The notes under the pieces: model-generated
The model's database searches: none
Told to the model about the DNA's origin: nothing
Seen by the model: the letters and a program-made list of their open reading frames with translations, nothing else
Made by a program: the position numbers and the translations under genes
Shown: piece after piece, positions 7,393-15,828 of the stretch
How the letters are laid out: every line of letters starts with the position of its first letter
Numbering within the stretch: the first letter of the stretch is position 1
Assembly: GCA_964600785.1 (NCBI GenBank)
Contig: CAZRKH010000075.1
Span: forward strand, 1-48,748
DNA length: 48,748 bases
Reading direction: 5' to 3'
DNA from: M30B53 sp964600785
GTDB lineage: Bacteria > Planctomycetota > Planctomycetia > Pirellulales > UBA1268

Positions 7393-8385
7393 ATGGTATG
7401 CCCGCCTCCCGACAGCCCCGACACGCCCACCGAGCCCCGACTCGTCGGCCTCGACTGGGGCACCACGTCGCTCCGCGGCTACCTGATCGCCGCCGGAGGA
7501 CGACTGCTCCAGCAGCGACACCGACCGTGGGGCATTCGGCAGCTGCCGCCCGGCGGCTTCGATGAGGCGGTCCGTGGAATCGCCGGCGACTGGCTCTCGG
7601 CGAGCCCCGGCCTGCCGATGATCGCCTCGGGCATGGTGGGCAGCCGCGGAGGATGGAAGGAGGCGGCCTACGTCGAGTGCCCGGCCGAACTTTCCAAGCT
7701 CGCCGCGGGTCTCGCCACGGTGACGACTCCGCTGGGCACGCTGCGGATCATCCCGGGGCTGATCTGCGTTGGCGATGGTCGCGGCGGGCGGCCGCCTGAT
7801 TTGCTGCGGGGCGAGGAGACGCAGGCTGCCGGGGCGGTGGCCGGCGAGCCGTCACTGGGCGAAGATTCGCTGCTTGTGCTGCCTGGCACCCACAGCAAGT
7901 GGGTCGCGATCCGCGAGGGCCGAATCGAAGGCTTCCAGACTTTCATGACCGGTGAGCTGTTTGCCGTGCTGCGGGACCACTCGATTCTCGGTGATCCGGC
8001 CCGGCAGGTGGCAGGCGGGCCACGCGACGGTGCTGCCGCCTTTGATCGCGGAGTGGCGGCTGTTCGGGAGAGCGGGCCGGCCGGCCTCAGCCCGCGGCTT
8101 TTTTCCGCCCGCAGCCTGATGCTCACAGGGAGCCTCGCCGAGGCCGACACGCTCGAGTATCTCTCGGGGCTGCTCGTGGGTGAGGAGATCCGGTGTGCGG
8201 CAGCCGCGGCGGGTGGGACCGCAAGCCTTCCGGCGATCGCGATCGCCGGGGAGGCGGCACTGTGCGACCGCTACCTGCGGGCCTGTCGGGCCTGCGGAAT
8301 CAGCGGCGTGCGGCTGCTTGGTGAAACGGCCCCGACGGGTCTGTGGATGATCGCCGAAGCTGCCTCCAAGGGAGCGGCCGCATGA
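7393..8385 (+). CDS. dgoK: 2-dehydro-3-deoxygalactonokinase
   Basis: 330 residues of the DgoK family (PF05035). It phosphorylates 2-keto-3-deoxy-D-galactonate with ATP to the 6-phosphate, the second step of the De Ley-Doudoroff pathway. Visible signatures are VGLDWGTTSLRGYLI (ATP-phosphate loop of the ASKHA fold), MIASGMVGSRGGW, LVLPGTHSKWV and FQTFMTGELFAVLRDHSILG, in the family order and spacing. It is the first gene of a five-gene operon and its stop overlaps the aldolase ATG by four bases (ATGA). No clear ribosome site precedes the ATG at 7393, so the true start could be slightly downstream near the EPRLVGLDWG strand. Confidence 0.93.
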   Translation: MVCPPPDSPDTPTEPRLVGLDWGTTSLRGYLIAAGGRLLQQRHRPWGIRQLPPGGFDEAVRGIAGDWLSASPGLPMIASGMVGSRGGWKEAAYVECPAELSKLAAGLATVTTPLGTLRIIPGLICVGDGRGGRPPDLLRGEETQAAGAVAGEPSLGEDSLLVLPGTHSKWVAIREGRIEGFQTFMTGELFAVLRDHSILGDPARQVAGGPRDGAAAFDRGVAAVRESGPAGLSPRLFSARSLMLTGSLAEADTLEYLSGLLVGEEIRCAAAAAGGTASLPAIAIAGEAALCDRYLRACRACGISGVRLLGETAPTGLWMIAEAASKGAAA

Positions 8386-9041
8386 GCGAGCAAGCGATCG
8401 ATCACTTTCGCGAACACTTCGCATCGTTGCCGCTGATTGCGATCCTGCGGGGCATCACGCCTGACGAAGTGGTGGCGGTGGGCCGCGGGCTGTTCGACGT
8501 CGGGTTTCGAGTGATCGAGATTCCCTTGAACTCCCCCGAGCCGTTGGAGAGCCTCGCCCGGCTCGCCGCCGAGCTTGGCCGGGATGCGACCATCGGCTGC
8601 GGCACGGTGCTCACGCCCGGGCAGGTCGCAGCCGTGGCCGCGGCGGGCGGCCGGATCGTGGTCTCGCCCAACGCCGACGCCGACGTCATCAAAGCGACCG
8701 TATCGGCCGGGCTCGTCTCGGCTCCCGGGGTGGCGACGCCTGGTGAGGGATTTGCGGCGGTTGCGGCCGGTGCCAATCTGCTCAAGCTCTTTCCGGCCGA
8801 GCAGCTGCCTCCACGCGTCATCAAGTCGTGGCGGGCGGTCTTTCCAAACACGCTGCCGCTGGTGCCGGTGGGCGGAATCTCTCCGGAATCGCTCTCGGGC
8901 TATCTTGCCGCCGGGGCCGACGGCTTCGGGCTTGGATCGGCCCTCTACGCCGCCGGCCGCGATCCCCGCGAGACCGCTCGCCGAGGCGGGGCTTTTGTCG
9001 AGGCCTGGCGAAGTGTCCGCCAGACAACACGCTCCGGATGA
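8382..9041 (+). CDS. dgoA: 2-dehydro-3-deoxy-6-phosphogalactonate aldolase
   Basis: 219 residues, KDPG/KDPGal aldolase family, a cytosolic class I (Schiff base) aldolase that splits KDPGal into pyruvate and glyceraldehyde 3-phosphate. Motifs: LPLIAILRGITPDE, FRVIEIPLNSPE with the active-site Glu, IGCGTVLTPGQV, VSPNAD, and GANLLKLFPAE containing the Schiff-base Lys. The start ATG at 8382 overlaps the kinase stop, giving translational coupling. The context with dgoK and dgoD makes galactonate rather than gluconate the likely substrate, although the family overlaps KDPG aldolase. Confidence 0.92.
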   Translation: MSEQAIDHFREHFASLPLIAILRGITPDEVVAVGRGLFDVGFRVIEIPLNSPEPLESLARLAAELGRDATIGCGTVLTPGQVAAVAAAGGRIVVSPNADADVIKATVSAGLVSAPGVATPGEGFAAVAAGANLLKLFPAEQLPPRVIKSWRAVFPNTLPLVPVGGISPESLSGYLAAGADGFGLGSALYAAGRDPRETARRGGAFVEAWRSVRQTTRSG

Positions 9042-9048
9042 TGCCGCC

Positions 9049-10197
9049 ATGAAGATCACCAAGCTCGAAACTTTTCTCGTGCCACCCCGCTGGTGCTTCC
9101 TCAAGATCGAGACCGACGAGGGCGTCGCCGGCTGGGGTGAGCCGGTGGTCGAGGGTCGGGCCGCAAGCGTGGCCGCGGCGGTCGAGGAACTTGCCGACTA
9201 TCTCGTGGGCAAGGATCCGCGGAGGATCGAGGACCACTGGACGGTGCTCTACCGCGGAGGCTTCTATCGTGGCGGGGCGATCCATATGAGCGCTTTGGCG
9301 GGCATCGATCAGGCGCTCTGGGACATCAAGGGTCGCTGGCTTGGCGTGCCGATCCACGAACTGCTCGGCGGTCGGGTTCGCGACTCAATCCGCGTCTATT
9401 CGTGGGTCGGTGGTGACCGTCCGGCCGACACTGCCGCCGCGGCGGCCGAGCGGGCAGCCGCCGGCTTCACGGCGGTCAAGATGAATGCCTGCGAGGAGAT
9501 GCAGTTTGTCGACAGCCGCGAGAAGATCGAGCAGGCCGTGGCCAACGTGGCGGCGATCCGAGAGGCGACCGGGCCGCGGTTCGGCATCGCGGTCGATTTC
9601 CACGGGCGGGTGCATCGCCCGATGGCGAAGGTGCTCGCCAAAGAGCTCGACGCGTTCAATCTCCTGTTCATCGAGGAACCGGTTCTGAGCGAGCATGCCG
9701 AGGCCCTGGCGGAGGTGGCCCGGGTCACCTCCGCCCCGATCGCCGCGGGCGAGCGGCTCTACTCACGGTGGGATTTCAAGCGGGTCCTCGAGGCGGGGCA
9801 TGTCGACATTCTCCAGCCGGATCCCTCCCATGCCGGCGGCATCACGGAAACGAGAAAAATCGCGGCGATGGCGGAGGCCTATGACGTGGCGATTGCCCTG
9901 CACTGCCCGCTTGGCCCGATCGCCCTGGCGGCCTGCCTGCAGCTCGACGCGGTCTGCTACAACGCCTGCATTCAGGAGCAGAGCCTCGGGATTCACTACA
10001 ACCAGACCAACGACCTGCTCGACTACGTCACCAATCCCGAGGTCTTTGCCTATGCCGAGGGGCAGGTGGCGATTCCCGCCGGGCCGGGGCTGGGGATCGA
10101 GGTCAACGAGGCCTACGTTCGCAAGCGGGCGGCGGTGGGCCATCGGTGGCGGAATCCCGTCTGGCGGCACGCCGACGGCAGCTTCGCGGAGTGGTGA
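9049..10197 (+). CDS. dgoD: D-galactonate dehydratase
   Basis: 382 residues, the usual length for DgoD, of the mandelate racemase/enolase superfamily. It removes water from D-galactonate to give 2-keto-3-deoxy-D-galactonate and needs Mg2+. Diagnostic pieces are ITKLETFLVPPRW, YRGGFYRGGAIHMSALAGID, FGIAVDFHGRVHRPMAK with the metal Asp and neighbouring His, LLFIEEPV, AAGERLYSRWDF, and HCPLGPIALAAC with a catalytic His; the tail NPVWRHADGSFAEW is also typical. It starts 7 bases after the aldolase stop, in the same operon. Confidence 0.95.
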   Translation: MKITKLETFLVPPRWCFLKIETDEGVAGWGEPVVEGRAASVAAAVEELADYLVGKDPRRIEDHWTVLYRGGFYRGGAIHMSALAGIDQALWDIKGRWLGVPIHELLGGRVRDSIRVYSWVGGDRPADTAAAAAERAAAGFTAVKMNACEEMQFVDSREKIEQAVANVAAIREATGPRFGIAVDFHGRVHRPMAKVLAKELDAFNLLFIEEPVLSEHAEALAEVARVTSAPIAAGERLYSRWDFKRVLEAGHVDILQPDPSHAGGITETRKIAAMAEAYDVAIALHCPLGPIALAACLQLDAVCYNACIQEQSLGIHYNQTNDLLDYVTNPEVFAYAEGQVAIPAGPGLGIEVNEAYVRKRAAVGHRWRNPVWRHADGSFAEW

Positions 10198-10207
10198 GGG
10201 AGCCGGC

Positions 10208-11515
10208 ATGAGCGAGTCGCTCCACGAGAGCCCACAGGCATCCCGGGGCCGCTACCTGGTCGGGGTGCTGCTGTTCGTGACGGTCGTGATCAACTATCTC
10301 GATCGCAGCAATCTCTCCGTGGCTGCCCCGCGGCTGGCCGAGGAGATGGCGATCGATTCGAGGCAGATGGGACTCGTGCTCTCGGCCTTCGGCTGGACCT
10401 ACGCGGCTCTGCAGGTGCCGGGAGGCTGGCTGGTCGATCGGATCGCGCCGCGTCTGCTCTACCCCGCGGCGATCGCATTGTGGTCGCTGGCCACGATGGC
10501 CCTGGGCTTCGTCGGCAGCGTGGCCGGGCTGGTCGCGCTGCGGCTTGCGGTCGGCGGCCTGGAAGCGCCCGCCTATCCGATCAACAACCGGGTGGTCACG
10601 GCCTGGTTTCCCGAGCGGGAGCGGGCCACGGCAATCGCCTTCTACACTTCCGGTCAGTTCGTGGGGCTGGCATTTCTGACCCCGGTCCTGATCGGGCTGC
10701 AGCAGTCGTTCGGCTGGCAGACGGTGTTTCTCGTGACCGGTGGGGTCGGTCTGCTCTGGGCGGCAATCTGGTATGCCGTCTATCGCGAGCCGCGGGAGGC
10801 CTCCTACGCCAACGACGCGGAGCTTGCCCTGATCGGCGAGGGAGGCGGGCTTGTCGACCTGCAGGCAGTCCGGCAAACGCGGCAACCCTTCCGCTGGGCC
10901 GACCTCGTGACGGTGCTCTCCCACCGCAAGCTGTGGGGCATGTACCTCGGACAGTTTTGCCTCACATCCACGCTCTGGTTCTTCCTCACCTGGTTTCCGA
11001 CCTACCTCGTGAGCTACCGCGGCATGGACTTCATCAAGGTCGGGCTGCTGGCATCGCTGCCGTTTTTGGCCGCCTTTGTGGGCGTGCTGTGTTCCGGGGC
11101 GTTTTCCGATTTCCTGGTGCGGAGCGGCTGCTCGCTGGGACTGGCCCGCAAGCTGCCGATCATCGTCGGTCTGCTGATTTCGACGAGCATCGTCGGCGCC
11201 AACTTCGTGGAAAGCCCGACGCTGGTGATCGGCTTTTTGTCCCTGGCATTTTTCGGCAACGGACTGGCCTCGATCAGCTGGTCCCTCGTCTCCGCGATCG
11301 CCCCGGCGAGGCTGATCGGGCTGACCGGCGGGATGTTCAATTTCCTGGGGAATCTGGCGAGCGTGGGGGTGCCGCTGGCGATCGGCTGGCTGGTGCAGGG
11401 GGAGGATTTCTCGCCGGCGATCAGCTTCATCGGGCTCACGGCGGTTGCCGGTGCCGTCTGCTACGGTGTCGTGGTCGGCCGCGTGGAACGGATCGACGAA
11501 GGAGACATGCCGTGA
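10208..11515 (+). CDS. MFS transporter, probable hexuronate/galactonate permease
   Basis: 435 residues with about 12 membrane helices; the first carries VVINYLDRSNLSVAAPRL, the signature of the anion:cation symporter branch (DgoT/ExuT-like), and the second loop has the MFS pattern GWLVDRIAPR. Its place between the dehydratase and the lactonase argues for uptake of D-galactonate or a similar aldonate across the cytoplasmic membrane; the exact substrate is inferred. GAGGGAG lies about 5 bases before the ATG. The last bases overlap the GTG of the lactonase (GTGA). Confidence 0.88.
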   Translation: MSESLHESPQASRGRYLVGVLLFVTVVINYLDRSNLSVAAPRLAEEMAIDSRQMGLVLSAFGWTYAALQVPGGWLVDRIAPRLLYPAAIALWSLATMALGFVGSVAGLVALRLAVGGLEAPAYPINNRVVTAWFPERERATAIAFYTSGQFVGLAFLTPVLIGLQQSFGWQTVFLVTGGVGLLWAAIWYAVYREPREASYANDAELALIGEGGGLVDLQAVRQTRQPFRWADLVTVLSHRKLWGMYLGQFCLTSTLWFFLTWFPTYLVSYRGMDFIKVGLLASLPFLAAFVGVLCSGAFSDFLVRSGCSLGLARKLPIIVGLLISTSIVGANFVESPTLVIGFLSLAFFGNGLASISWSLVSAIAPARLIGLTGGMFNFLGNLASVGVPLAIGWLVQGEDFSPAISFIGLTAVAGAVCYGVVVGRVERIDEGDMP

Positions 11516-12525
11516 GTCATTTTTCAACTGCGGGAATCCTGCTTGCGGTGATCTCGGCCGCAGCCTGGGTCGTCCCCTCGGGCATCACCGCCGCGGAGGA
11601 ATCGATGTCGGTTTTCCAGCCCGCTGCAAAGCTCACCGTCGAAGCCTGCAACGGCGTGGGGGGCGAGGGGCCCGCCTGGGATCCCCGGCTCGGACTCTTC
11701 ACCAGCGGCAACGGTGACATCAACCGGCTTGCCGCGGATGGCACGGTGAGCGTCGCGCGGAAGGCGGCGGGCACCAACGGCCTGCTCTTCGATCCCGAGG
11801 GACGGCTGCTGGCATGCGAGCAGGCCGCGCGACGGATCACGCGGACCCTCGCCGACGGCACGCTTGCGGTGCTCACCGAAAATTTCGAGGGCCGGCGATA
11901 CAACTCCCCCAATGACCTCAGCCTCGACTCGCGGGGGCGAATCTATTTTTCGGATCCCCGCTACGGCCCGCGAGACGACCTCGAACAGCGGGATTCAGAG
12001 GGGGAGGCGATTGAAGGCGTTTACCGGATCGATCCGGATGGTACGGTCGCCCGTGTGATCGGCCGCGAGGTCGGTCGCGCCAATGGGGTGCTTGTTTCAG
12101 CGGACGATCGAACGCTCTACGTGGCCGACAACGTCAACGACATCGTCGACGGCCCGCGTAAGCTCTGGCGGTTTGATCTCCGGGCCGATGGCACGGTCGT
12201 GGCGGGCTCGCGGAGGCTGCTCCACGACTGGGGCCGAGGCCGGGGCCCCGACGGAATCAAGCAAGACATGGACGGGCGGCTCTACGTGGCCGCCGGTCTC
12301 AACCGGCCCAAACCGCCCGCCGAGCCGGCCGATGACGTCAAGGGTGGCATCTATGTCTTCAGCGGGGAGGGGCGGCTGCTGGAATTCCTGCAGGTGCCCA
12401 CCGACGAGGTGACCAACTGCTGCTTCGGTGGTGACGACCTGAAGACACTCTTCATCACCGCCGGCGGGGTGATCTACTCGATTCGCACCACGACCGCCGG
12501 CCGCGTGACCTGGCCGGCCGGTTGA
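11512..12525 (+). CDS. SMP-30/gluconolactonase family lactonase, exported
   Basis: The GTG at 11512 overlaps the transporter stop by four bases. 337 residues with a signal peptide (residues about 1-26) and a beta-propeller of the SMP-30/Gnl family: GVGGEGPAWDP with the metal Glu, AAGTNGLLFDPEGRLLACEQ, RRYNSPNDLSLDSRGRIYFS with the Asn/Asp metal ligands, and VGRANGVLVSADDRTLYVAD. It would open an aldono-lactone, most likely galactonolactone, to the free acid before transport and dehydration. The signal peptide places it in the periplasm, upstream of the permease in the pathway. A hairpin with the stop codon in its loop closes the operon. Confidence 0.88.
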   Translation: MSHFSTAGILLAVISAAAWVVPSGITAAEESMSVFQPAAKLTVEACNGVGGEGPAWDPRLGLFTSGNGDINRLAADGTVSVARKAAGTNGLLFDPEGRLLACEQAARRITRTLADGTLAVLTENFEGRRYNSPNDLSLDSRGRIYFSDPRYGPRDDLEQRDSEGEAIEGVYRIDPDGTVARVIGREVGRANGVLVSADDRTLYVADNVNDIVDGPRKLWRFDLRADGTVVAGSRRLLHDWGRGRGPDGIKQDMDGRLYVAAGLNRPKPPAEPADDVKGGIYVFSGEGRLLEFLQVPTDEVTNCCFGGDDLKTLFITAGGVIYSIRTTTAGRVTWPAG

Positions 12526-12534
12526 GCCGGCTGG
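12514..12534 (+). terminator. Hairpin spanning the lactonase stop codon
   Basis: CCGGCCGG (12514-12521), loop TTGAG, CCGGCTGG (12527-12534) gives an 8-bp stem with one G-U pair. The TGA stop (12523-12525) is in the loop. It marks the convergent end of the galactonate operon; there is no U-run. Confidence 0.45.
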
Positions 12535-12580
12535 TGGCAAACGCCCGCGTCCTGCGGCGGCAGACCTGTTCCACAGTCTG

Positions 12581-13672
12581 CTAGCGAACCACCCTGGCCC
12601 CGCCGCCGGCGATCTGCTTCTCGACCTCGGCGAGGGTGGCCATCGAGGTGTCGCCGGGGGTGGTCGAGGCGAGGGCCCCGTGGGCCGCCCCGTAGTCGAC
12701 CGCCTGCTGCGGATCGTTGAACTGGAGAAACCCGTAGATCAGGCCGCTGGCGAAGCTGTCGCCGCCACCGACGCGATCGAGAATCTCGAGGTCGGGATAT
12801 TGCCGGCTGTCGTAAATCGATCCCTCATGCCAGAGGATCGCGGACCAGTCGTTTCTCGTGGCGGTGATCACGCGGCGGAGCGTGGTGGCGGCAGCCTTGA
12901 AGTTGGGGTAGTCCGCGACCGCCGAGGCGATCATCGCCTTGAAGGCCGCGGCCTCGACCGTGGCGAGCGTGTCGACTCCGTCCACCTCAAAGCCGAGGCA
13001 GGCGGTGAAGTCTTCCTCATTGCCGATCATCACGTCGACATGGCGGGCGATCTCGCGGTTCCCCTCGCGGGCCCTGGCCTGCCCGCCGATCGACTTCCAG
13101 AGACTGGGGCGATAGTTGAGGTCGTAGGAAACGATCGTGCCGTGCCGACCGGCGGCCGTGACCGCCTCGAGCACCACCTCGGCGGTCGATTCGGAGAGCG
13201 CCGCAAAAATTCCACCGGTATGGAACCACCGCACGCCGAGGGTGCCGAAAAGATGCTCCCAGTCGACCTGCCCCGGCTGCATCTGGCTGGCTGCGGTGTG
13301 GCCGCGGTCAGGAACGCCCACCGCGCCGCGAATCCCGTAGCCCCGCTCGGTGAAATTCAGGCCGTTGCGAACGCTGCGGCCGATGCCATCGTCGTCCCGC
13401 CAGAGGAGGAAGTCGGTGTTCACGCCTCCCTGCATGATGAAGTCTTCGATGAGGTGGCCGACCTCGTTGTCGACGAAGGCCGAGACGAGGGCCGTGTTCA
13501 TCCCGAAGCACTTCCGCAGCCCGCGGGCCACGTTGTACTCCCCACCACCCTCCCAGGCACGGAAGTGGCGGGCGGTGCGGATCCGGCCTTCGCCGGGATC
13601 GAGACGGAGCATCACCTCCCCCAGGGAGACCTCATCGAAGGTGCAACGGTCGGGGGGCTTGAGCGGGAGCAT
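12581..13672 (-). CDS. kdgK: 2-keto-3-deoxygluconate kinase, PfkB family
   Basis: 363 residues of the ribokinase/PfkB family. SLGEVMLRLDP at the N-terminus, the Gly-rich WEGGGEYNVARGL, and the signature DRVGGGDSFASGLIYGFLQ near residue 295, where GGGDSF replaces the common GAGDAF; the catalytic Asp is kept. Overall it resembles KDG kinases, which phosphorylate 2-keto-3-deoxy-D-gluconate in the cytosol. AAGGA lies about 10 bases before the ATG. It is convergent with the galactonate operon and downstream of the dehydrogenase cluster, with its own 79-base upstream gap. It could act on a different keto-deoxy sugar. Confidence 0.8.
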   Translation of the reverse strand: MLPLKPPDRCTFDEVSLGEVMLRLDPGEGRIRTARHFRAWEGGGEYNVARGLRKCFGMNTALVSAFVDNEVGHLIEDFIMQGGVNTDFLLWRDDDGIGRSVRNGLNFTERGYGIRGAVGVPDRGHTAASQMQPGQVDWEHLFGTLGVRWFHTGGIFAALSESTAEVVLEAVTAAGRHGTIVSYDLNYRPSLWKSIGGQARAREGNREIARHVDVMIGNEEDFTACLGFEVDGVDTLATVEAAAFKAMIASAVADYPNFKAAATTLRRVITATRNDWSAILWHEGSIYDSRQYPDLEILDRVGGGDSFASGLIYGFLQFNDPQQAVDYGAAHGALASTTPGDTSMATLAEVEKQIAGGGARVVR

Positions 13673-13720
13673 CCGGGGTCCTTGGCGGGGGGGCGCCGAT
13701 CAACTCTGTTCGGTACGCCG

Positions 13721-13741
13721 CAATATACAAATTGATTGGTT
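13721..13741 (-). promoter_or_regulatory. AT-rich promoter or operator candidate for the KDG kinase
   Basis: The only clearly AT-rich stretch nearby. On the minus strand it reads TCAATTTGTATATTG, with TATATT as a -10-like hexamer and a small CAAT...ATTG dyad. It lies in the 79-base gap between the Ldh2-type gene and the kinase, so the kinase may have its own promoter. Confidence 0.3.
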
Positions 13742-13751
13742 GACGTGCGGT

Positions 13752-14840
13752 TCAGACGCGGGGCAGGGTTGACGGATTGAGCGGCTCACAGCCTGCCTCG
13801 GTCGCGATCGCGTTGAGAGCCTCGATTTCCGCGGCTGAGAAGAGCAGGCCGCCGGCGGCATCGCTGCGGGCCGCCGCCTCGGCCTCGAGCTGGCCGGGCA
13901 GCAGGCAGGTTTCGTTGCCATGGCCGAGAATGTCGGCAAGCACGGCCTGCAGGTTTTCCGACTGGGTGCGTCCGCCGGCGAAGGCTCCCGAACTGAGCGC
14001 CTCGGGATGGATCACCTGAAAAAAGAAGTTGCAGGTCTGCTTCTCCCCGGCTTGCGGCTCGCGACTGCGCTTCGTCGGCAGCGAACCGCCGATGAGGGCC
14101 GCCACAAGTTCATTGATCAGGGCCAGGCCGTAGCCCTTGTGGGCCCCGAAAGGAAGCAGCGCCGCCGCGGCGTGGGGGTCGGTGGTGGGATTGCCACGGG
14201 CATCGACGGCCGCAGCCGGCGGCAGAGCCTTGCCCTCCCGCTGAAACTGCTGCACCCGCCCCATGGCGACCACGCTCGTGGCCCAGTCGACGACCACCGG
14301 GAAGCCGACCGCGTCGGTCGTGGGAAAGCCCCATGAATGCGGATTCGTGCCGAGTGTGGGAAACCGGCCGCCAAAGGGGACCACCTCTGCCAGCGAAGCA
14401 GTGCAGTTGGTGTAGGCCAGGTAGCCCCGCCTTGCCGCCTCCATCACATAGCCGCCGCCCCAGAGGTAATGGAAGGCGTTGTCCACCGAGACGGTGCCGC
14501 TGCCATAACGATCGGCGAGGGCCATGCAGCGGTCGATCGCCTCCCAGGCGACCGCCTGACCGAGCTTCTTCTCGGCATCCCAGACCTCGGCCGCCTCGAA
14601 GCGGCCCGGCAGCCGGCGGATCACCGCTCCCGGCCGGCAGCCCCCGGCCTTCGAACCGAAGAGGTCGTCGAGATGCAGGGCTTTGATCGCGTTGTGAGTG
14701 CGGATGCCATGCCGCGTGGCCGCGGTCGCAAGCCGGGCCGCATGCTCCGCCTCGGCGGCATCGAAGCCGCGGGCGAGGTAGCCGCCACGGACGATCTCCT
14801 CGTGGAGCGAGACGGGAACGACATGGAAGGAGTCAGACAT
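13752..14840 (-). CDS. Ldh2/malate-L-lactate dehydrogenase family oxidoreductase
   Basis: 362 residues of the Ldh2 family (PF02615), NAD(P)-dependent 2-hydroxyacid dehydrogenases that include malate, ureidoglycolate and 2,3-diketogulonate reductase. Visible: HGIRTHNAIKAL (active-site His strand), YGSGTVSVDNAFHYLWGGG, PFGGRFPTLGTNPHSWGFPT (cofactor loop), and LLPFGAHKGYGLALINELVA. The ATG at 14840 overlaps the end of the upstream hydroxyacid dehydrogenase by 8 bases, so the two are co-translated. In this sugar locus a role on a keto- or hydroxy-sugar acid is likely; the exact substrate cannot be read from sequence. Confidence 0.85.
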   Translation of the reverse strand: MSDSFHVVPVSLHEEIVRGGYLARGFDAAEAEHAARLATAATRHGIRTHNAIKALHLDDLFGSKAGGCRPGAVIRRLPGRFEAAEVWDAEKKLGQAVAWEAIDRCMALADRYGSGTVSVDNAFHYLWGGGYVMEAARRGYLAYTNCTASLAEVVPFGGRFPTLGTNPHSWGFPTTDAVGFPVVVDWATSVVAMGRVQQFQREGKALPPAAAVDARGNPTTDPHAAAALLPFGAHKGYGLALINELVAALIGGSLPTKRSREPQAGEKQTCNFFFQVIHPEALSSGAFAGGRTQSENLQAVLADILGHGNETCLLPGQLEAEAAARSDAAGGLLFSAAEIEALNAIATEAGCEPLNPSTLPRV

Positions 14841-15828
14841 GTCTGGTGACCGCAACTTCGGGATTGATCTGGGCGAGCGGCTTCTCGCCCCGCATGGCAT
14901 TGACCAGGTTGGTCACGGCGGCCACCGCCTGCCGCTCGACACTCTCCAGCGTCCGCGAGCCGACATGCGGGGTCACGATGCAGTTGGGGATCGAGAGGAG
15001 CGGGTGGTCGGGCGGGGGGGGTTCGCTGTCAAGCACGTCGGTGCCGTAGCCGGCCACGCGGCCGCTCTCGAGCGCGGCCGCGATATCGGCCGTGTTGACG
15101 ATCTCGCCGCGGGCGCAGTTGAGGATGATCACGCCTGGTTTCATCGTGGCGATGGTCTCTCGGCGGATCAGGTTTCGCGTGTCGTCGGTGAGGTTGGTGT
15201 GCAGCGAGATCACATCGGCCGAGGCAAACAGCTCCTCGAGCGACCTCGCCCGCCCGATGCCACACTCGGCGGCGAAGGCCTCGTCCCAGAAAAGGTCGTG
15301 TGCGACCACGTTCATCCCGAACGCCCTGGCCCGCCCGGCCACCTCGCGGCCGATCCGACCGAGCCCGACGATGCCGATCGTCTTCCCCATGATCTCGCGG
15401 CCGGTCTGTCGCTGCCACCTGCCGGCCCGGGTCGAATCGACATGAAAGGGCAGATGCTTGGCCAGGGCGAGCAGCAGCAGGAACGTGTGCTCGGCAACCG
15501 TGGTGTGGTTGACGCCCGGCGTGAAGAGCAGCGGAATCCCGAGATCGGTGCAGGCGGCAACGTCGATCTTGTCGACTCCGATGCCGTACTTGCTCAGCAC
15601 CTTCAGCCGCGGCCGGGCCTTTTCGAGCACCGCCCGGGTGATCGCATCGTCGCCGCAGATGTAGCCGTCAATCTCGCCGAGGAGCCCGGCGGTCTCCGCC
15701 TCGCCAAGCGGCCCGCGGGCGGTGACCAGCTCCCAGCCGGTGTCCGCGAGCAGGTCGTGGTGGCGGCCCGGCGTGTCTTGAAAGGAGGTGGTGGTCAGCA
15801 AAATTCGCGGAGGCGACGCGGCGGTCAT
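14833..15828 (-). CDS. D-isomer-specific 2-hydroxyacid dehydrogenase (NAD-dependent)
   Basis: 331 residues with the standard two-domain layout: KYGIGVDKIDVAAC, GVNHTTVAEHTFLLLLA, the Rossmann motif GIVGLGRIGREVAG, ILNCARGEIVNT with the catalytic Arg, DVLDSEPP with the Glu, and TPHVGSRT with the catalytic His. It resembles phosphoglycerate dehydrogenase and GhrB-type 2-keto-aldonate reductases. The ATG at 15828 overlaps the Gfo/Idh/MocA stop (ATGA), and its own stop overlaps the next gene, so it is the middle of a tightly coupled operon. Reduction of a 2-keto sugar acid is a reasonable guess. Confidence 0.88.
   Translation of the reverse strand: MTAASPPRILLTTTSFQDTPGRHHDLLADTGWELVTARGPLGEAETAGLLGEIDGYICGDDAITRAVLEKARPRLKVLSKYGIGVDKIDVAACTDLGIPLLFTPGVNHTTVAEHTFLLLLALAKHLPFHVDSTRAGRWQRQTGREIMGKTIGIVGLGRIGREVAGRARAFGMNVVAHDLFWDEAFAAECGIGRARSLEELFASADVISLHTNLTDDTRNLIRRETIATMKPGVIILNCARGEIVNTADIAAALESGRVAGYGTDVLDSEPPPPDHPLLSIPNCIVTPHVGSRTLESVERQAVAAVTNLVNAMRGEKPLAQINPEVAVTRHV

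Noticed and set aside
8575..9048. Upstream extension of the galactonate dehydratase frame
   Set aside because: The open frame runs back through the aldolase gene in another phase. The family N-terminus begins exactly at the ATG at 9049.
10103..11527. 474-residue frame antisense to the MFS transporter
   Set aside because: Very rich in Gln, Arg, Asp and His, the reverse complement of hydrophobic helices, so a shadow.
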